A stretch of 62,205 nucleotides of DNA. It comes from a virus. This document shows, piece after piece, positions 8,678 to 18,022 of this stretch. Each line of letters begins with the position of its first letter. The first letter of the stretch is position 1. Below the pieces are notes generated by a model. That model was not told where the DNA came from and did not search any database. It saw only the letters and a list, made by a program, of their open reading frames with translations. The stretch is from positions 1 to 62,205 of the IMG/VR virus record IMGVR_UViG_3300030108_000125. One strand, 5' to 3'. The position numbers were made by a program, and so were the translations under genes.

Positions 8678-9226
8678 TTACGCTATTTGTACATATTCAA
8701 TTATAAACGTAAAGGAACCTGCGGTTGTAGCGTCTACTGTGTTAGTTATGTTGCAGAATATAGTTCTCGCTGTATCTGTATACTGAACAGAAGCTGGGGC
8801 GGTTGTTCCACTCTGCGTTTGTGTAACAAGAGTTGTTAGTGTTACATTATGTTCAACAACAGTTGTACCACCATCCAAAATTTCATCTGTTACAGCAGCA
8901 ACAATCTGTGCGCCAGAACTTGTTGTACCAACCTCATACCCAATGTCACCTGTCCCAATAACAGGAGATACATCACAAAAGATTTTAATATCTGTGATGA
9001 TCGTATTTGCTGGTTGTGTGAACTCACCAATAGTCGGGCTGTCACCTGCTGTAGTATTCACCGTTACACCTGTAGCAAAACCTACATGCTTTACGTATTT
9101 GTTGGTTACGATGCCCGTAGAAGCAGTGCTTGCGACTGTGGTTACAGCACCAGTGGAAGCATTTTTAGATATTACTTGAAATCCGTTTTCCGAACGGACG
9201 GGACCATTAAAAGTCGTATTAGCCAT
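8678..9226 (-). CDS. Putative virion structural protein (MANTTFNGPVRSENGF type)
   Basis: A 182-residue Thr/Val/Gly-rich protein beginning MANTTFNGPVRSENGFQVIS; this start is a familiar signature of a marine phage structural family. The rest is almost all beta, with TVASTASTGIV and SVQYTDTARTIFCNIT. I choose the ATG at 9226 rather than 9232 because a GGAGA lies at a suitable distance. It is the first gene after the terminator that follows the capsid gene. It may be a head decoration or fibre-like protein. Confidence 0.65.
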   Translation of the reverse strand: MANTTFNGPVRSENGFQVISKNASTGAVTTVASTASTGIVTNKYVKHVGFATGVTVNTTAGDSPTIGEFTQPANTIITDIKIFCDVSPVIGTGDIGYEVGTTSSGAQIVAAVTDEILDGGTTVVEHNVTLTTLVTQTQSGTTAPASVQYTDTARTIFCNITNTVDATTAGSFTFIIEYVQIA

Positions 9227-9299
9227 GTGCATCTCCTGTCTTGGCTAGTGTCAGACACACTATGTGCCTGTCAGGGATAAACGCATTATACATACATCA

Positions 9300-9332
9300 A
9301 AACAAAAAGAAAGGGGCAACCGAAGTTGCCCC
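9300..9332 (-). terminator. Rho-independent terminator after the capsid gene
   Basis: On the - strand a perfect GGGGCAAC-TTCG-GTTGCCCC hairpin (9313-9332) is followed by a T-rich tract (TTTCTTTTTG). It lies 39 bases beyond the capsid stop codon, so it can raise capsid mRNA relative to downstream genes or punctuate the late operon. Confidence 0.9.
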
Positions 9333-9371
9333 AGTTCAGGCATACAGGCAAAGCCTGTCGAGCAGTAGTGT

Positions 9372-10280
9372 TTAGGCTCCGGGCGAACCGAAGATGCCGA
9401 GCGGATCAGAAACACCGAAGCTATAGCGCTCACGTGCTTTGTAACGGCTGTTGCCAGTATCAAAATCAGCGTCCATAGATGTAGCCATCGGGCTACGTGT
9501 AAAGTGTTTTAGACCGTTTGGAACGTCTGTCATAATGAAGAACGCATCAGTATCTGTTAGATAATGGTTGATAGCGTATCCTTCAGGTATGGAGCCGTTG
9601 TTACGAATAGCGTTCAGATCGTTATCCGCAGTTCCTACGCGTCCCTCTGTTTCCAACAGACGTGTTGCAACGAATTGCAAGTTTGGTGGAATGATAAGTT
9701 TACGAGGACGTGCGGCGATCAATAGACCACGTTCATCCGTCCAACCAGCAATCTGAATAACAGCCGCCTCAAGAGAGGTTTCGTTAAGATCAGCAGCTAC
9801 GGCTGGTTCGTTTGAGTTAGTCCCGCCGTTGACCAATGGGTGATCAGTTGCACAAAGCTCCTTACCGTCACCATAAGTCACACTTGAGTCAAAGGCACTG
9901 TTAAGAATAGCAGCGGCTTTAACCTGTTTTGTGTACGCCATAGCACGAGCGAGTGCCTTGGTATAACGAGCAGACAGTGAGTCATACAAGTTATCCTCAA
10001 TAGCTTCCTCAGTAATAGAGAAACCCATTGCCACTGTTTCGTGTGTATAGCGTGCGGTGAATGCTTCCTGTGCATTGTCATATTCGATGGCAGAGCCTTC
10101 GTCTTTGACAGGTGCTGCAGAAAAACCACTCAATTTTGTTTCTTCTTCAAAGGAACGATCCGATGTTTCAGATTCAAAAATTTCGGCGTGTTCTTCACCG
10201 TATTTTGCGTACTCCAATCCGAACAGAGCGTTCAGGCCGGGAAGGAGTTCTTTTAGTAACTGGGCGCGTGAAATAGCCAT
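9372..10280 (-). CDS. Major capsid protein (Mu gpT-like, HK97 fold)
   Basis: A 302-residue protein that builds the icosahedral shell. The N-terminus MAISRAQLLKELLPGLNALF, the EEHAEIFE and SITEEAIEDNLYDSL segments, and the C-terminal GLKHFTRSP and RARERYSFGVSDPLG-like region match the Mu gpT / marine phage capsid family. The start has a clear AAGGAG site. A strong terminator follows at once. Its order after scaffold and two small head genes is standard for a head module. Length is close to the family norm (about 300 residues). Confidence 0.85.
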   Translation of the reverse strand: MAISRAQLLKELLPGLNALFGLEYAKYGEEHAEIFESETSDRSFEEETKLSGFSAAPVKDEGSAIEYDNAQEAFTARYTHETVAMGFSITEEAIEDNLYDSLSARYTKALARAMAYTKQVKAAAILNSAFDSSVTYGDGKELCATDHPLVNGGTNSNEPAVAADLNETSLEAAVIQIAGWTDERGLLIAARPRKLIIPPNLQFVATRLLETEGRVGTADNDLNAIRNNGSIPEGYAINHYLTDTDAFFIMTDVPNGLKHFTRSPMATSMDADFDTGNSRYKARERYSFGVSDPLGIFGSPGA

Positions 10281-10293
10281 AGTTTATAACTCC

Positions 10294-10887
10294 TTATACA
10301 CCAGTAGTGTTGTCGAACGCATGTCCTGCATTCCACTTCACATAAGCTTCGGTAAAGCCACCAGAACTGTTTTTGGTTTCTTGGACCAAATCAACAATGC
10401 GGAACGGCAACGTTGCGGTAGTCGCAGAAGAATCTGAGATACCACAACGGGAGTTACCCGATACAGAATCACCAGTATTATCTACACCAGCAACGTTTGC
10501 TCCGATGTCAGTTATTGCCAAGTCACCAACAGTGGTGCCAGATGAAAGCACAACAGCTTTAAACAGTACGTCTGTTGCGTCACACACATATGCTTCAATG
10601 TCAGAAGCCACGGTGCTTGCAGGATAAGACTGCCTAAATGTTTTTTGCGATGTGCCGGGATCGGTGTAAGATACACCCATAAAGACACCTATCGGTGTCA
10701 TGGCAGCGTCAAACGTATCACGTTCAACAGTGCCTCCGGTAACCAGCTTCACAGCGTCCCCATAGAATATGGCAGTACCATAGTTACTAGCGATTTTGTA
10801 GTGACGTACAGTACCCACGTAAGGAACACCGCTCAACAATTTTACCGGAACAAGCCCATAAGGGCTACTTACTGTAGGATATGCCAT
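10294..10887 (-). CDS. Putative head decoration or capsid-associated protein
   Basis: A 197-residue protein beginning MAYPTVSSPYGLVPVKLLSG. It is beta-rich with repeated Gly-Asp turns and no charge-rich coil. It is 13 bases from the capsid start, in the place where decoration or cement proteins usually sit. Marine phage relatives are normally annotated just as structural. The decoration role is inferred from position and size. Confidence 0.6.
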   Translation of the reverse strand: MAYPTVSSPYGLVPVKLLSGVPYVGTVRHYKIASNYGTAIFYGDAVKLVTGGTVERDTFDAAMTPIGVFMGVSYTDPGTSQKTFRQSYPASTVASDIEAYVCDATDVLFKAVVLSSGTTVGDLAITDIGANVAGVDNTGDSVSGNSRCGISDSSATTATLPFRIVDLVQETKNSSGGFTEAYVKWNAGHAFDNTTGV

Positions 10888-10902
10888 TCTAAGCTCCTAA
10901 GA

Positions 10903-11352
10903 TTAAGTTCCTTTTCCGAATGTCACACGAGACTTTCTCTCGTTAAACAACGGCATGCGAGGGTCGTTCTCGCGCATCAGGTTGTTATCGACAGATTGCA
11001 TCTGACTATCTGTTTGTTGTGTAAAATACTCAGTGCGTTCTTCCACCATTTCTTTTGGAGCCTTACATAACATCAAACCACCAATAACTACGTTATCTCT
11101 AAAACGCTCTTGTTCTACAGTAACCATAGTAATTTCTGGGTGATCTTTTGCTTTGCAGGGTTCCCAACCTTCGCGCAACTTTGATGAGACATTCGTAGCA
11201 TCTGTCTGACCTTGATTGCTAACACGGACCCAACGATACGCATACCCATCTTGGGGAGTAGGAGACGGTAAAGTCTCTGGACGCATCCAAGCTTTCTTAC
11301 GTACTTTCTTTTCGCGGGTCTGTAGCTCACGATCAATTCTATTCTCAGCCAT
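10903..11352 (-). CDS. Hypothetical head-module protein
   Basis: A 149-residue charged protein with a short basic N-terminus (ELQTREKKVRKKAWMRPETL), a small central domain (GYAYRWVRVSNQGQTDATNV) and a C-terminus rich in Arg, Glu and Asn. It overlaps the end of the scaffold gene by eight bases. Proteins with the YAYRWVR motif are common between scaffold and capsid genes in marine phages. Role unknown. Confidence 0.6.
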   Translation of the reverse strand: MAENRIDRELQTREKKVRKKAWMRPETLPSPTPQDGYAYRWVRVSNQGQTDATNVSSKLREGWEPCKAKDHPEITMVTVEQERFRDNVVIGGLMLCKAPKEMVEERTEYFTQQTDSQMQSVDNNLMRENDPRMPLFNERKSRVTFGKGT

Positions 11353-12373
11353 CTGCTTTCCTCATGTCTATTGCAACCTGTTTGGCGTATTGTTGAGGGG
11401 TTAACCCCAACCTTTTAGCGATTTGCACTTGGGTCTTGGTAAGTGTCACCTTCTTAGGTGCTGTGCTCCGCGTTGCGGGTGCGACCACATTTGCCTTACG
11501 CTTAGGCTCTTCAGCCTCGGGTTCTGCAGCCTCCTCAAAATTATCTGGGAAGACCTGACGCATACGAGTGTTTATAGTCTCGTAGTATTCATCGCTCTGC
11601 GGGCTTACGCCCTGTTTGACAAGCTTATTATGCAACCCCAACGCTAAACTTGTCATCTCATCGTCAACCCCGAACCACGTATTAGCTTTTTGCCAATCTG
11701 CGGCTCTTTGATCGACCTGTCCTGTTGGAGCGGGTTCTGTATCCGTCTGTACAGGTGTTTCGGTCTCCTGTAAAGACGGCAATTTAAAGTTTGCTAGTTT
11801 ATCAGCCTTTAACTTGGCAGATGTTAGCTTGTCTTGTGCTTCTAATACTGCCTCGGAATCACCAGACTCATATGCTTCTTTATAAGCACGTTTGGCTGCA
11901 TCTGTTTCTATAGTGGCATTTTTCTTAGCCTGTTCTAGCAACGCGGCTTGGTTCTTGTTAACATTACCTTTTAGTCTTTTGTTTTCTTCCATAAGCTGTT
12001 GAGTAACACGTTCAAGTTCTTGACTCTGCCGAACAGCCTCTTCTTTGGCGCGGCGTTCGTCGTGGTAGCCTTTACTGAAATGTTTGATCCGCTTTGCGAC
12101 TTTTTCGGAATAGTCTTCAAGCTCTTCCTCTGTAACATCCTCAGGAGGTTCAGACGGTTTACGATTGCGGTCAGCCTTTGGCGTGTCGTCAACGACCTCA
12201 ACTGCCACCTCGCTGTCATCAGTATCCACCTCGACTTCAGGCTCTGGTCTAGCCTTAGTTTCAACTTTGGTATCCTCACCACTTATATCCACCTCAATAG
12301 CACTAGAAGATTCAACATCTATCTTATCTTCTGTTTCATGTGGAAACTCAAACTCTACTTTTTGAAATGCCAT
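11345..12373 (-). CDS. Putative scaffolding protein
   Basis: A 342-residue acidic protein. The first 100 residues are rich in Glu, Asp and Val; a long coiled coil follows (about residues 90-190, with EEAVRQSQELERVTQQLMEE). The C-terminus is basic (APKKVTLTKTQVQIAKRLG) and resembles a small helix-turn-helix, as in many scaffold C-termini that bind the capsid protein. It sits between the GroES-like gene and the capsid genes, the normal place for scaffold. It likely guides procapsid assembly and then exits. Confidence 0.75.
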   Translation of the reverse strand: MAFQKVEFEFPHETEDKIDVESSSAIEVDISGEDTKVETKARPEPEVEVDTDDSEVAVEVVDDTPKADRNRKPSEPPEDVTEEELEDYSEKVAKRIKHFSKGYHDERRAKEEAVRQSQELERVTQQLMEENKRLKGNVNKNQAALLEQAKKNATIETDAAKRAYKEAYESGDSEAVLEAQDKLTSAKLKADKLANFKLPSLQETETPVQTDTEPAPTGQVDQRAADWQKANTWFGVDDEMTSLALGLHNKLVKQGVSPQSDEYYETINTRMRQVFPDNFEEAAEPEAEEPKRKANVVAPATRSTAPKKVTLTKTQVQIAKRLGLTPQQYAKQVAIDMRKADG

Positions 12374-12375
12374 GC

Positions 12376-12750
12376 CTATACCCTCGTAACGCCACGAGGA
12401 TCAGCCACAACTGCCTCAATCGAATCATCATTCATCAGACGATATTCTAAACCTCCAACAGAAAACCGTGTGCCTGAGTTCATACGAAACAATACGTAAT
12501 CACCTTCTTTACACCACGGTCCATGCGGGAATCTATCTTTATCTCCGTAAGCTTCTGCGCCCATATCAACCACAAGGCCTATAATAGACATAATATGGTC
12601 CATTTGTTTTTCTTTTTCAGTTTTTAAAACGCTTGTCCCTTCGTAATTTTCTTCGGGTTGAGGTAGCGCTATGAGCAATCTATAGCCCACAGGTTTAGGT
12701 AGCTGCAGATCAAAGTCTGCATCATTTAGAGGTACTACTGTTTCAGCCAT
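12376..12750 (-). CDS. Phage GroES-like (Cpn10) co-chaperonin
   Basis: A 124-residue protein that aligns by eye with Cpn10: an N-terminal beta strand KPVGYRLLIALPQPEE, a mobile-loop-like segment NYEGTSVLKTEKEKQ, then IIGLVVDMGAEAYGD, the KEGDYVLFRMNSGTRF strand pair and a C-terminal DDSIEAVVADP. Phage co-chaperonins such as T4 gp31 replace GroES so that host GroEL folds the capsid protein. Its place between portal and scaffold fits that role. The ATG at 12750 overlaps the stop of the upstream gene. The mobile-loop sequence is unusual, so partner choice is uncertain. Confidence 0.75.
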   Translation of the reverse strand: MAETVVPLNDADFDLQLPKPVGYRLLIALPQPEENYEGTSVLKTEKEKQMDHIMSIIGLVVDMGAEAYGDKDRFPHGPWCKEGDYVLFRMNSGTRFSVGGLEYRLMNDDSIEAVVADPRGVTRV

Positions 12751-12940
12751 CGTCATCTTCCATATAACTGCGCGAGAGGTCTTCTATGTATCCTACGCTG
12801 GCTTCGAGACCCCGAATTAAGCCAACGACTTCCTTGTATTGGGCGTAGTCTTTTGCCCCACCTGTACCAAGAAATTCTAATGCAGAAGATTTATCACCTT
12901 CGATCTTTTCTTTAAGCACGTCAAAGACGGTTTTTGCCAT
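12743..12940 (-). CDS. Small acidic protein between portal and GroES-like genes
   Basis: A 65-residue protein, MAKTVFDVLKEKIEGDKSSA and onward, ending in MEDDDG. It looks helical, with two amphipathic helices. Its stop overlaps the start of the GroES-like gene, so the two are likely coupled. Equivalent small genes are often next to marine phage portals; function unknown. Confidence 0.65.
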   Translation of the reverse strand: MAKTVFDVLKEKIEGDKSSALEFLGTGGAKDYAQYKEVVGLIRGLEASVGYIEDLSRSYMEDDDG

Positions 12941-12946
12941 ATATTA

Positions 12947-15418
12947 CTAGTTTCCTTTCTTAGGCGTAGGCATAGACTGCAGCATCTTTGCTGCCTCTAA
13001 TCTTGCCTTGTTGCGTTCTACACGCCCGGACTGCTGTAGTTTTACACCTTTTTCTTCGGCTTCTATAGCAACCTCGGCCTGCTCTATTTTAATACGCTCC
13101 GCATCCATCATAGCAGATGTAGCATCCTTAGCTTTTTGCAGGTTAAGCCGTTCTCTTTGCAGAGCACTATCTGCTTGATCTTTAGCTGCTTTACGCTGCT
13201 GCTCTTGCTGTTTGACCTGCAGTTCTGCCTGCTTCATCTGGATTATCGGGTCTTGTGCTTTCTGCTGTGCGGCTCTCTGTGCTGCTTGCTGCTTGTTTGC
13301 TTGAGTCAACTGTTTGCCTGCATCTGCAACCAAACGTGACAGTTGTACTTCTATCTCTTCCGGTAGCTCTTCGTTCGGTGCAGGCAGCGGTGCGCCAAGC
13401 TTCTCTTCTATCTTCTTGCGATATGAGAACCCTAAGTGCTCCGCTATGTGCGCCTGTAGAGACGCCATAATCTGTTTTGCCTGCGGGTTCTGCCCTATTA
13501 GCTGCGCCACCATCGGGTCTTGCATAAACGACATATGTGTACCGATATGTGCATCGTGATCCTGATAGATAAATGCCTTTACAGGCTTGCCCACAAGGGC
13601 ATCCATATTCTCGCTGATAGGGTCTGTAGGTTTCGCGTCATCCTTAGTCGGCACCAATTTATCAGCGTTCTTAACACCTAACACCTCTATCATCTGCCTG
13701 TGTAACTGCGGCAGGTCATATATCTGCGGAGCTTGCTGTGCCATCTGTAACACAGCCTGATACTGCACTACACGTTGTGCCATCGTAGAACTGTTGGGGT
13801 CGCTTACAGGTATTACGTCAACCATACCGTAGTCAGCTTGTCGGGCTGAGACCTCGCCTCGTTGTGGCTGATACGCGTAGTCCTTGGGAGCATACTCAGT
13901 CATTATAGCTTTGAGCAGTTTAAACTCCTGTTTCATAGCGTAATGCACCCTAGCCTGAACAGCAGCCATAGGTTTCAAGGTGCGCTCTAAAAGCGCTAGA
14001 GTGGTTCCAACGGGGGCGTTAGCTGACATATCCGATATGTTTATGTCACTGATAGCGCCTAGCCTACGTCCTTCCTGTGTTATCTGGTTCAGTAGGGCGA
14101 GAAGGGTCTGGCTAGGTTCTTTGTATGGGAGAGGCATGATGTTGTCACGAATGCTACCTGATGGCACATCCACATCTTTAAACTCTCCCGGCTCTATGGG
14201 TATATCGTCTCCCTTGATACGCAACCCACGAGACTTTAAGCCACCGGGCAGATTAGCTAGTGTACCAGCATCGACAAGCTGACGTATCAAGGAAGTCCCT
14301 GTCTTGGCGTAACCGCCAATAATATGTATCAGACCAAGGCCATAAAAACCAAAGCCGGGTACATACGCATAATGCACGAAGTGTTGTCTTTTCAGAGTGA
14401 GGGGATCACCCTCTTCGTAGTTTCTACGGATTGACAGGATAGAACCTGTGCCTCGTTCTATAGTGACCACATACGGACGAGCTATCTCGTCATCGTCATC
14501 CACACCATCTATAACAAGATCAGCGTGTATCTCGTATAGCGAATATCTGTCATCATCCGTCAGAGAGTACCCAGCGTCCTCTGCTTTCTTCTCTTCTATA
14601 TCAGAGTGGTACGGTTTTGGTTCACCTATGTCCAATTCTCTATAGAATCCAGAGGCTTGCAACTTCTTCAACTCATTCTTAGTCTTACGCATGACATGCG
14701 TCACACGCTCTGCAAACTCTATAGTAGACGCGCCATATGGCACGATAACATCTTCAGCAGATATATACAGCGCCATCTGCCGTCCTATATTGGGATCGTA
14801 GTACACTTTTTTAAACGCAGACCCAGCAAGGCCAAGGCTGTACAACATGCGCTCATGCTCTGGACGATACTCTACCATATTCTCGGTGAGTTCGTAATTC
14901 ATATCGGCTTTTACACGCTGGGCAGCTTCAAGCTTCTCTTTTGTTTCTTCGCCAAGAACTTTTACTTTGACCGGACCTGCAGCAGGGAATGTCTCAGACA
15001 TAGTTTCGGCTTGAAATCTGATAGCCGCTTCAGCAAGCACTGTAGAATATACTCCACAAGCTCCTTCCCACGGTGCTGTACGCTCTTCATATCTAAATCC
15101 TAATACATCCAGCCCATCCACATATGTTTCTGTCCACTCTTTGCGGCTGTCTATGTCAGCCTCTACAAGCTCCATTAACGTGCTTGATAATACATTAACG
15201 GTTGTATCATCTAAAAGTTCAGCCAGATTTGCGTTAAAATCAGACAAATCTATCTCAGTACCGGGAATTATGGTTACTTCCATACTCCCATCGGATAGGG
15301 TAACAGCCTCTGGGTCTACAATCTCTATCTCAAGATCAGGCACCTCCATTTCTTCCATGTCGGTTATGCCCTCATCAATCCCAAGCGGAGCAGAATATAG
15401 TCCTTTTTCAATAGCCAT
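12947..15418 (-). CDS. Portal protein (large, P22-like type)
   Basis: An 823-residue protein expected to form the dodecameric DNA gate at the head vertex. After an acidic N-terminus of about 80 residues come typical portal segments: WTETYVDGLDVLGFRYEERT, APWEGACGVYSTVLAEAAIR, GSAFKKVYYDPNIGRQMALY, then LIHIIGGYAKTGTSLIRQLVD and GAISDINISDMSANAPVGTT (stem/crown). The last 150 residues are a long Gln/Ala/Lys-rich coil, like the P22 barrel. Size (P22 about 725 residues) and the terminase-portal-scaffold order agree. The smaller gene beyond it at 15432-15725 is translated separately. Confidence 0.85.
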   Translation of the reverse strand: MAIEKGLYSAPLGIDEGITDMEEMEVPDLEIEIVDPEAVTLSDGSMEVTIIPGTEIDLSDFNANLAELLDDTTVNVLSSTLMELVEADIDSRKEWTETYVDGLDVLGFRYEERTAPWEGACGVYSTVLAEAAIRFQAETMSETFPAAGPVKVKVLGEETKEKLEAAQRVKADMNYELTENMVEYRPEHERMLYSLGLAGSAFKKVYYDPNIGRQMALYISAEDVIVPYGASTIEFAERVTHVMRKTKNELKKLQASGFYRELDIGEPKPYHSDIEEKKAEDAGYSLTDDDRYSLYEIHADLVIDGVDDDDEIARPYVVTIERGTGSILSIRRNYEEGDPLTLKRQHFVHYAYVPGFGFYGLGLIHIIGGYAKTGTSLIRQLVDAGTLANLPGGLKSRGLRIKGDDIPIEPGEFKDVDVPSGSIRDNIMPLPYKEPSQTLLALLNQITQEGRRLGAISDINISDMSANAPVGTTLALLERTLKPMAAVQARVHYAMKQEFKLLKAIMTEYAPKDYAYQPQRGEVSARQADYGMVDVIPVSDPNSSTMAQRVVQYQAVLQMAQQAPQIYDLPQLHRQMIEVLGVKNADKLVPTKDDAKPTDPISENMDALVGKPVKAFIYQDHDAHIGTHMSFMQDPMVAQLIGQNPQAKQIMASLQAHIAEHLGFSYRKKIEEKLGAPLPAPNEELPEEIEVQLSRLVADAGKQLTQANKQQAAQRAAQQKAQDPIIQMKQAELQVKQQEQQRKAAKDQADSALQRERLNLQKAKDATSAMMDAERIKIEQAEVAIEAEEKGVKLQQSGRVERNKARLEAAKMLQSMPTPKKGN

Positions 15419-15431
15419 AGTTATCTCCGTA

Positions 15432-15725
15432 TCAAGATTTCTTCGTACCGCGCTGTCGCTTCAGGCTTTCTTTAGCCTTCTTTGCTATCCGTGCCTGTTC
15501 AGTTTTACCAGCCACCTTACTTCTTTGCTCCATAACGGTTAATATCTGTATCTTTCTAGCGTATGGTTTGTTTATCTTCTTTACCTTTGCCGCTGTAGCC
15601 CGTGCATCAGCAGGTGTAGCATATTTAATACTAACAGTATCCTTCGGGTTCTCGTCTGTATATAATCTACGACCAGAGCCTTTAGGCTTCTTACCTGTTC
15701 CTTTCTTAGGGTCTTTAGCAGCCAT
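15432..15725 (-). CDS. Small basic protein between terminase and portal
   Basis: A 97-residue Lys/Arg-rich protein from an ATG at 15725, which overlaps the terminase stop codon by one base; a longer frame (from 15755) would run into the terminase gene. It contains KKGTGKKPKGSGRRLYTDEN and a basic helical end KKAKESLKRQRGTKKS. It may bind DNA during packaging, but there is no recognisable domain. Confidence 0.65.
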   Translation of the reverse strand: MAAKDPKKGTGKKPKGSGRRLYTDENPKDTVSIKYATPADARATAAKVKKINKPYARKIQILTVMEQRSKVAGKTEQARIAKKAKESLKRQRGTKKS

Positions 15726-17275
15726 CAATAATACCCACCACTGCGCCGTCTCCAAGCTACAGGTTCATCCACCTCATCTGTAGGTAAACGTATAAACCCG
15801 CCCTGTCTAAACCGCATCAATGCCATAACTGTAGAGTCAACGAGGTCATCATGGCTCATAAACGGAAATCCTGCAATCTCTTCTATAACCTCTTCTGCCC
15901 AACGTGTCTGTGGCACCCATACCATGCCAGAGGCTATGATGTCAGCCACAGAATTTAATCTAGCCATCTTATCGCCTGATCCTCTATGCGGGGTGTATTC
16001 CTGTACAAGCAATCCTGTTCTGCGCATCTCCTGATAGAGGGCCGATCCTGAAGATTTTTTCTCCACGATAAACGCGTCAGGCTCCCATTCAGCGTATTCT
16101 TCCATAGCCAACTGCTTCAGTTCAGGGAACTCCAGACGCTGTTTGATACTATTAAGTAAAATTATGTGATGAGAGCTTTCTTCTTCGTTCAGAAACACGC
16201 CCCACGTGGTCAAGGCCGTATAGTCTGCACGGTTATGCTTTTCTGCGGCTGCATCCAAAGACATAATTATATATTCGCATGGAGGTGGCTGTTCACCCGT
16301 CCACTCCTGCCACCATTCGCGTTTTACTATGGCTGCTTCTTCCGCTGTGGGCTGCTGTTGGTACTGAGCATTCCACTGAAACGTAGGCATAGACGATTTT
16401 GTACGTTCTAATGCCTGCATATCAAAAAATTCAGGCCAAAGCGGCTTCTGGACCACTTCATCACTGTCTTTTTTCTTAATATCCAGTATTGCAGGGAACT
16501 CTACGACTTTATACTGGTCAGCCATGTCATTATTTGTCATGTCACGCGTTACACGGCCTGTAAGATCGTCCATATGCCAGCGTGTCTGTATTATCGCCAC
16601 ACTACCGTTTGGCATAAGGCGAGTACGTGCGCCAAAAGTAAACCATTCATATGCTTTTGCAAAAACCTCGAAATTTCCGTTAATTACGTCCTGTTCTGAA
16701 TGTGGATCATCCACAAGAAGCAGGTCAGCACCGCGCCCAGCAATGGCAGAACCGATGCCGCAGGCATAATACTCACCCCCTACATTCGTATTCCACCGCC
16801 CTGCAGACTTACTGTCCTGTGCTAGCGCCACAGTGGGGAATATGGCACGGTATTCGTCCGTAGATATCAGGTTTCTGACCTTTCTACCGAAGTCTACCGC
16901 TAAATCTGTGGTGTGCGAGACCATCATAACCTTCTTGTTAGGGTTACGACCAAGGAACCACGCTGGGAAATAGATAGAAACAAGCTGCGACTTACCATGA
17001 CGGGGTGGTATGTTCACACATATGCGGTCTTTGTTGCCCTGTTCGATGTCCATCAGCAGGCTTGCCAGCACTTTATGGTGTTTTCCCACAATATAATCAG
17101 GCTGCATACGCTTACAAAACTCTATAAGGTCGTTATATGCTGCTTTGTTTGCCTTCCGCGCCTGTAACTCGTCAACCATACGGTCAATTTCCAGTATTTC
17201 TTCGTCAGAGAACGCGTCTAGGTTGTCAAGAAAGTGGCCTACGTCTAATTCGTCAAAAGTTGTGGCCTTATTCAT
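15725..17275 (-). CDS. terL: Terminase large subunit (packaging ATPase-nuclease)
   Basis: A 516-residue motor protein. The ATPase half has Walker A PPRHGKS (about residue 95) and Walker B LLLVDDP (about 189-190). The nuclease half has an RNase H-type triad in MSLDAAAEKHNRADYTALT, AFIVEKKSSGSALYQEMRR and DDLVDSTVMALMRF. The ATG at 17275 lies inside the end of the small terminase gene; a GTG at 17287 is another option. It cuts and pumps concatemeric DNA through the portal. The headful or cos mode cannot be decided from this alone. Confidence 0.92.
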   Translation of the reverse strand: MNKATTFDELDVGHFLDNLDAFSDEEILEIDRMVDELQARKANKAAYNDLIEFCKRMQPDYIVGKHHKVLASLLMDIEQGNKDRICVNIPPRHGKSQLVSIYFPAWFLGRNPNKKVMMVSHTTDLAVDFGRKVRNLISTDEYRAIFPTVALAQDSKSAGRWNTNVGGEYYACGIGSAIAGRGADLLLVDDPHSEQDVINGNFEVFAKAYEWFTFGARTRLMPNGSVAIIQTRWHMDDLTGRVTRDMTNNDMADQYKVVEFPAILDIKKKDSDEVVQKPLWPEFFDMQALERTKSSMPTFQWNAQYQQQPTAEEAAIVKREWWQEWTGEQPPPCEYIIMSLDAAAEKHNRADYTALTTWGVFLNEEESSHHIILLNSIKQRLEFPELKQLAMEEYAEWEPDAFIVEKKSSGSALYQEMRRTGLLVQEYTPHRGSGDKMARLNSVADIIASGMVWVPQTRWAEEVIEEIAGFPFMSHDDLVDSTVMALMRFRQGGFIRLPTDEVDEPVAWRRRSGGYY

Positions 17276-17852
17276 TGTCAAAATCACTTAATATAGCATC
17301 AGCATCTAAAGAAGTTACTACATTTTCTATTTCTGGCTCCGGATTTACCAGTTTTGCCAGCTTTGCGCGTAGTTTATCCTTAATATCATCTGTAGTCTGA
17401 TGGGTAATTGTCACTTCAGACTTCTCGGTAAACAAACCTACGTCTGATATCTTACCCAAAAGCTCCAAAGCACGTAGACGATGCTTGGCATCGGGGTTTT
17501 CAGATTCAATTATCAATTTGTTTGTAACTAAATGACGAAGCTGTACAGAAGATTCCACAACAGAGTGATTAAATTCTTTAATTATAGAGTTTGCCAGCTT
17601 GATGGACGGGGGAGTAAGTGTAGCAGCGCGTTTGTGTGTGACCTGTTTTGAGGTTTTGTCGGGGTCTTGTGCATAAGCTGTTAGGAGAGTAGCGGCTACT
17701 TCTTCATCTAATGCGTCAGGTGTAGCATCTACCCCATGTTCTTCTAACTTGTTAACGGTATTGTCTAATGCCTCAACACGTTCAGGGAGTGTGATGTCTT
17801 TTACACCATCTGTCAAAGGTACACCAAGTTCGGGTTCTATGTTCATCACCAT
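17268..17852 (-). CDS. terS: Putative terminase small subunit
   Basis: A 194-residue protein that overlaps the start of the large terminase, the classical terS-terL order. The centre is helical (KLANSIIKEFNHSVVESSVQ and RLRALELLGKISDVGLFTEK), the latter typical of phage small terminases. It ends acidic. An ATG lies at 17852 and another at 17846; neither has a strong ribosome site, and a frame reaching back to 18017 runs through A/T- and G-rich promoter DNA and is unlikely. It is the first gene of the late block. The role is inferred from position and pattern. Confidence 0.7.
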   Translation of the reverse strand: MVMNIEPELGVPLTDGVKDITLPERVEALDNTVNKLEEHGVDATPDALDEEVAATLLTAYAQDPDKTSKQVTHKRAATLTPPSIKLANSIIKEFNHSVVESSVQLRHLVTNKLIIESENPDAKHRLRALELLGKISDVGLFTEKSEVTITHQTTDDIKDKLRAKLAKLVNPEPEIENVVTSLDADAILSDFDNE

Positions 17853-18022
17853 AATGTGTTCGCAGGTACTAACCGTATAACACGTGAGGATATAGCATAA
17901 AAAATTTTTTGCAAGGGGAGGTTGGGACTCCCATGGGGGGTGCTTCCTGAAACTGGAAAAATACAAAAGATTTGAGTAAATTAGTATAGTATAGAGTAGC
18001 GCGGAGTCACAGTACACACAGC

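Noticed and set aside
17847-18017. A longer small terminase starting at 18017
   Set aside because: The extra 55 residues are hydrophobic, unlike the family, and would be encoded by control-region DNA with the A6T6 tract.
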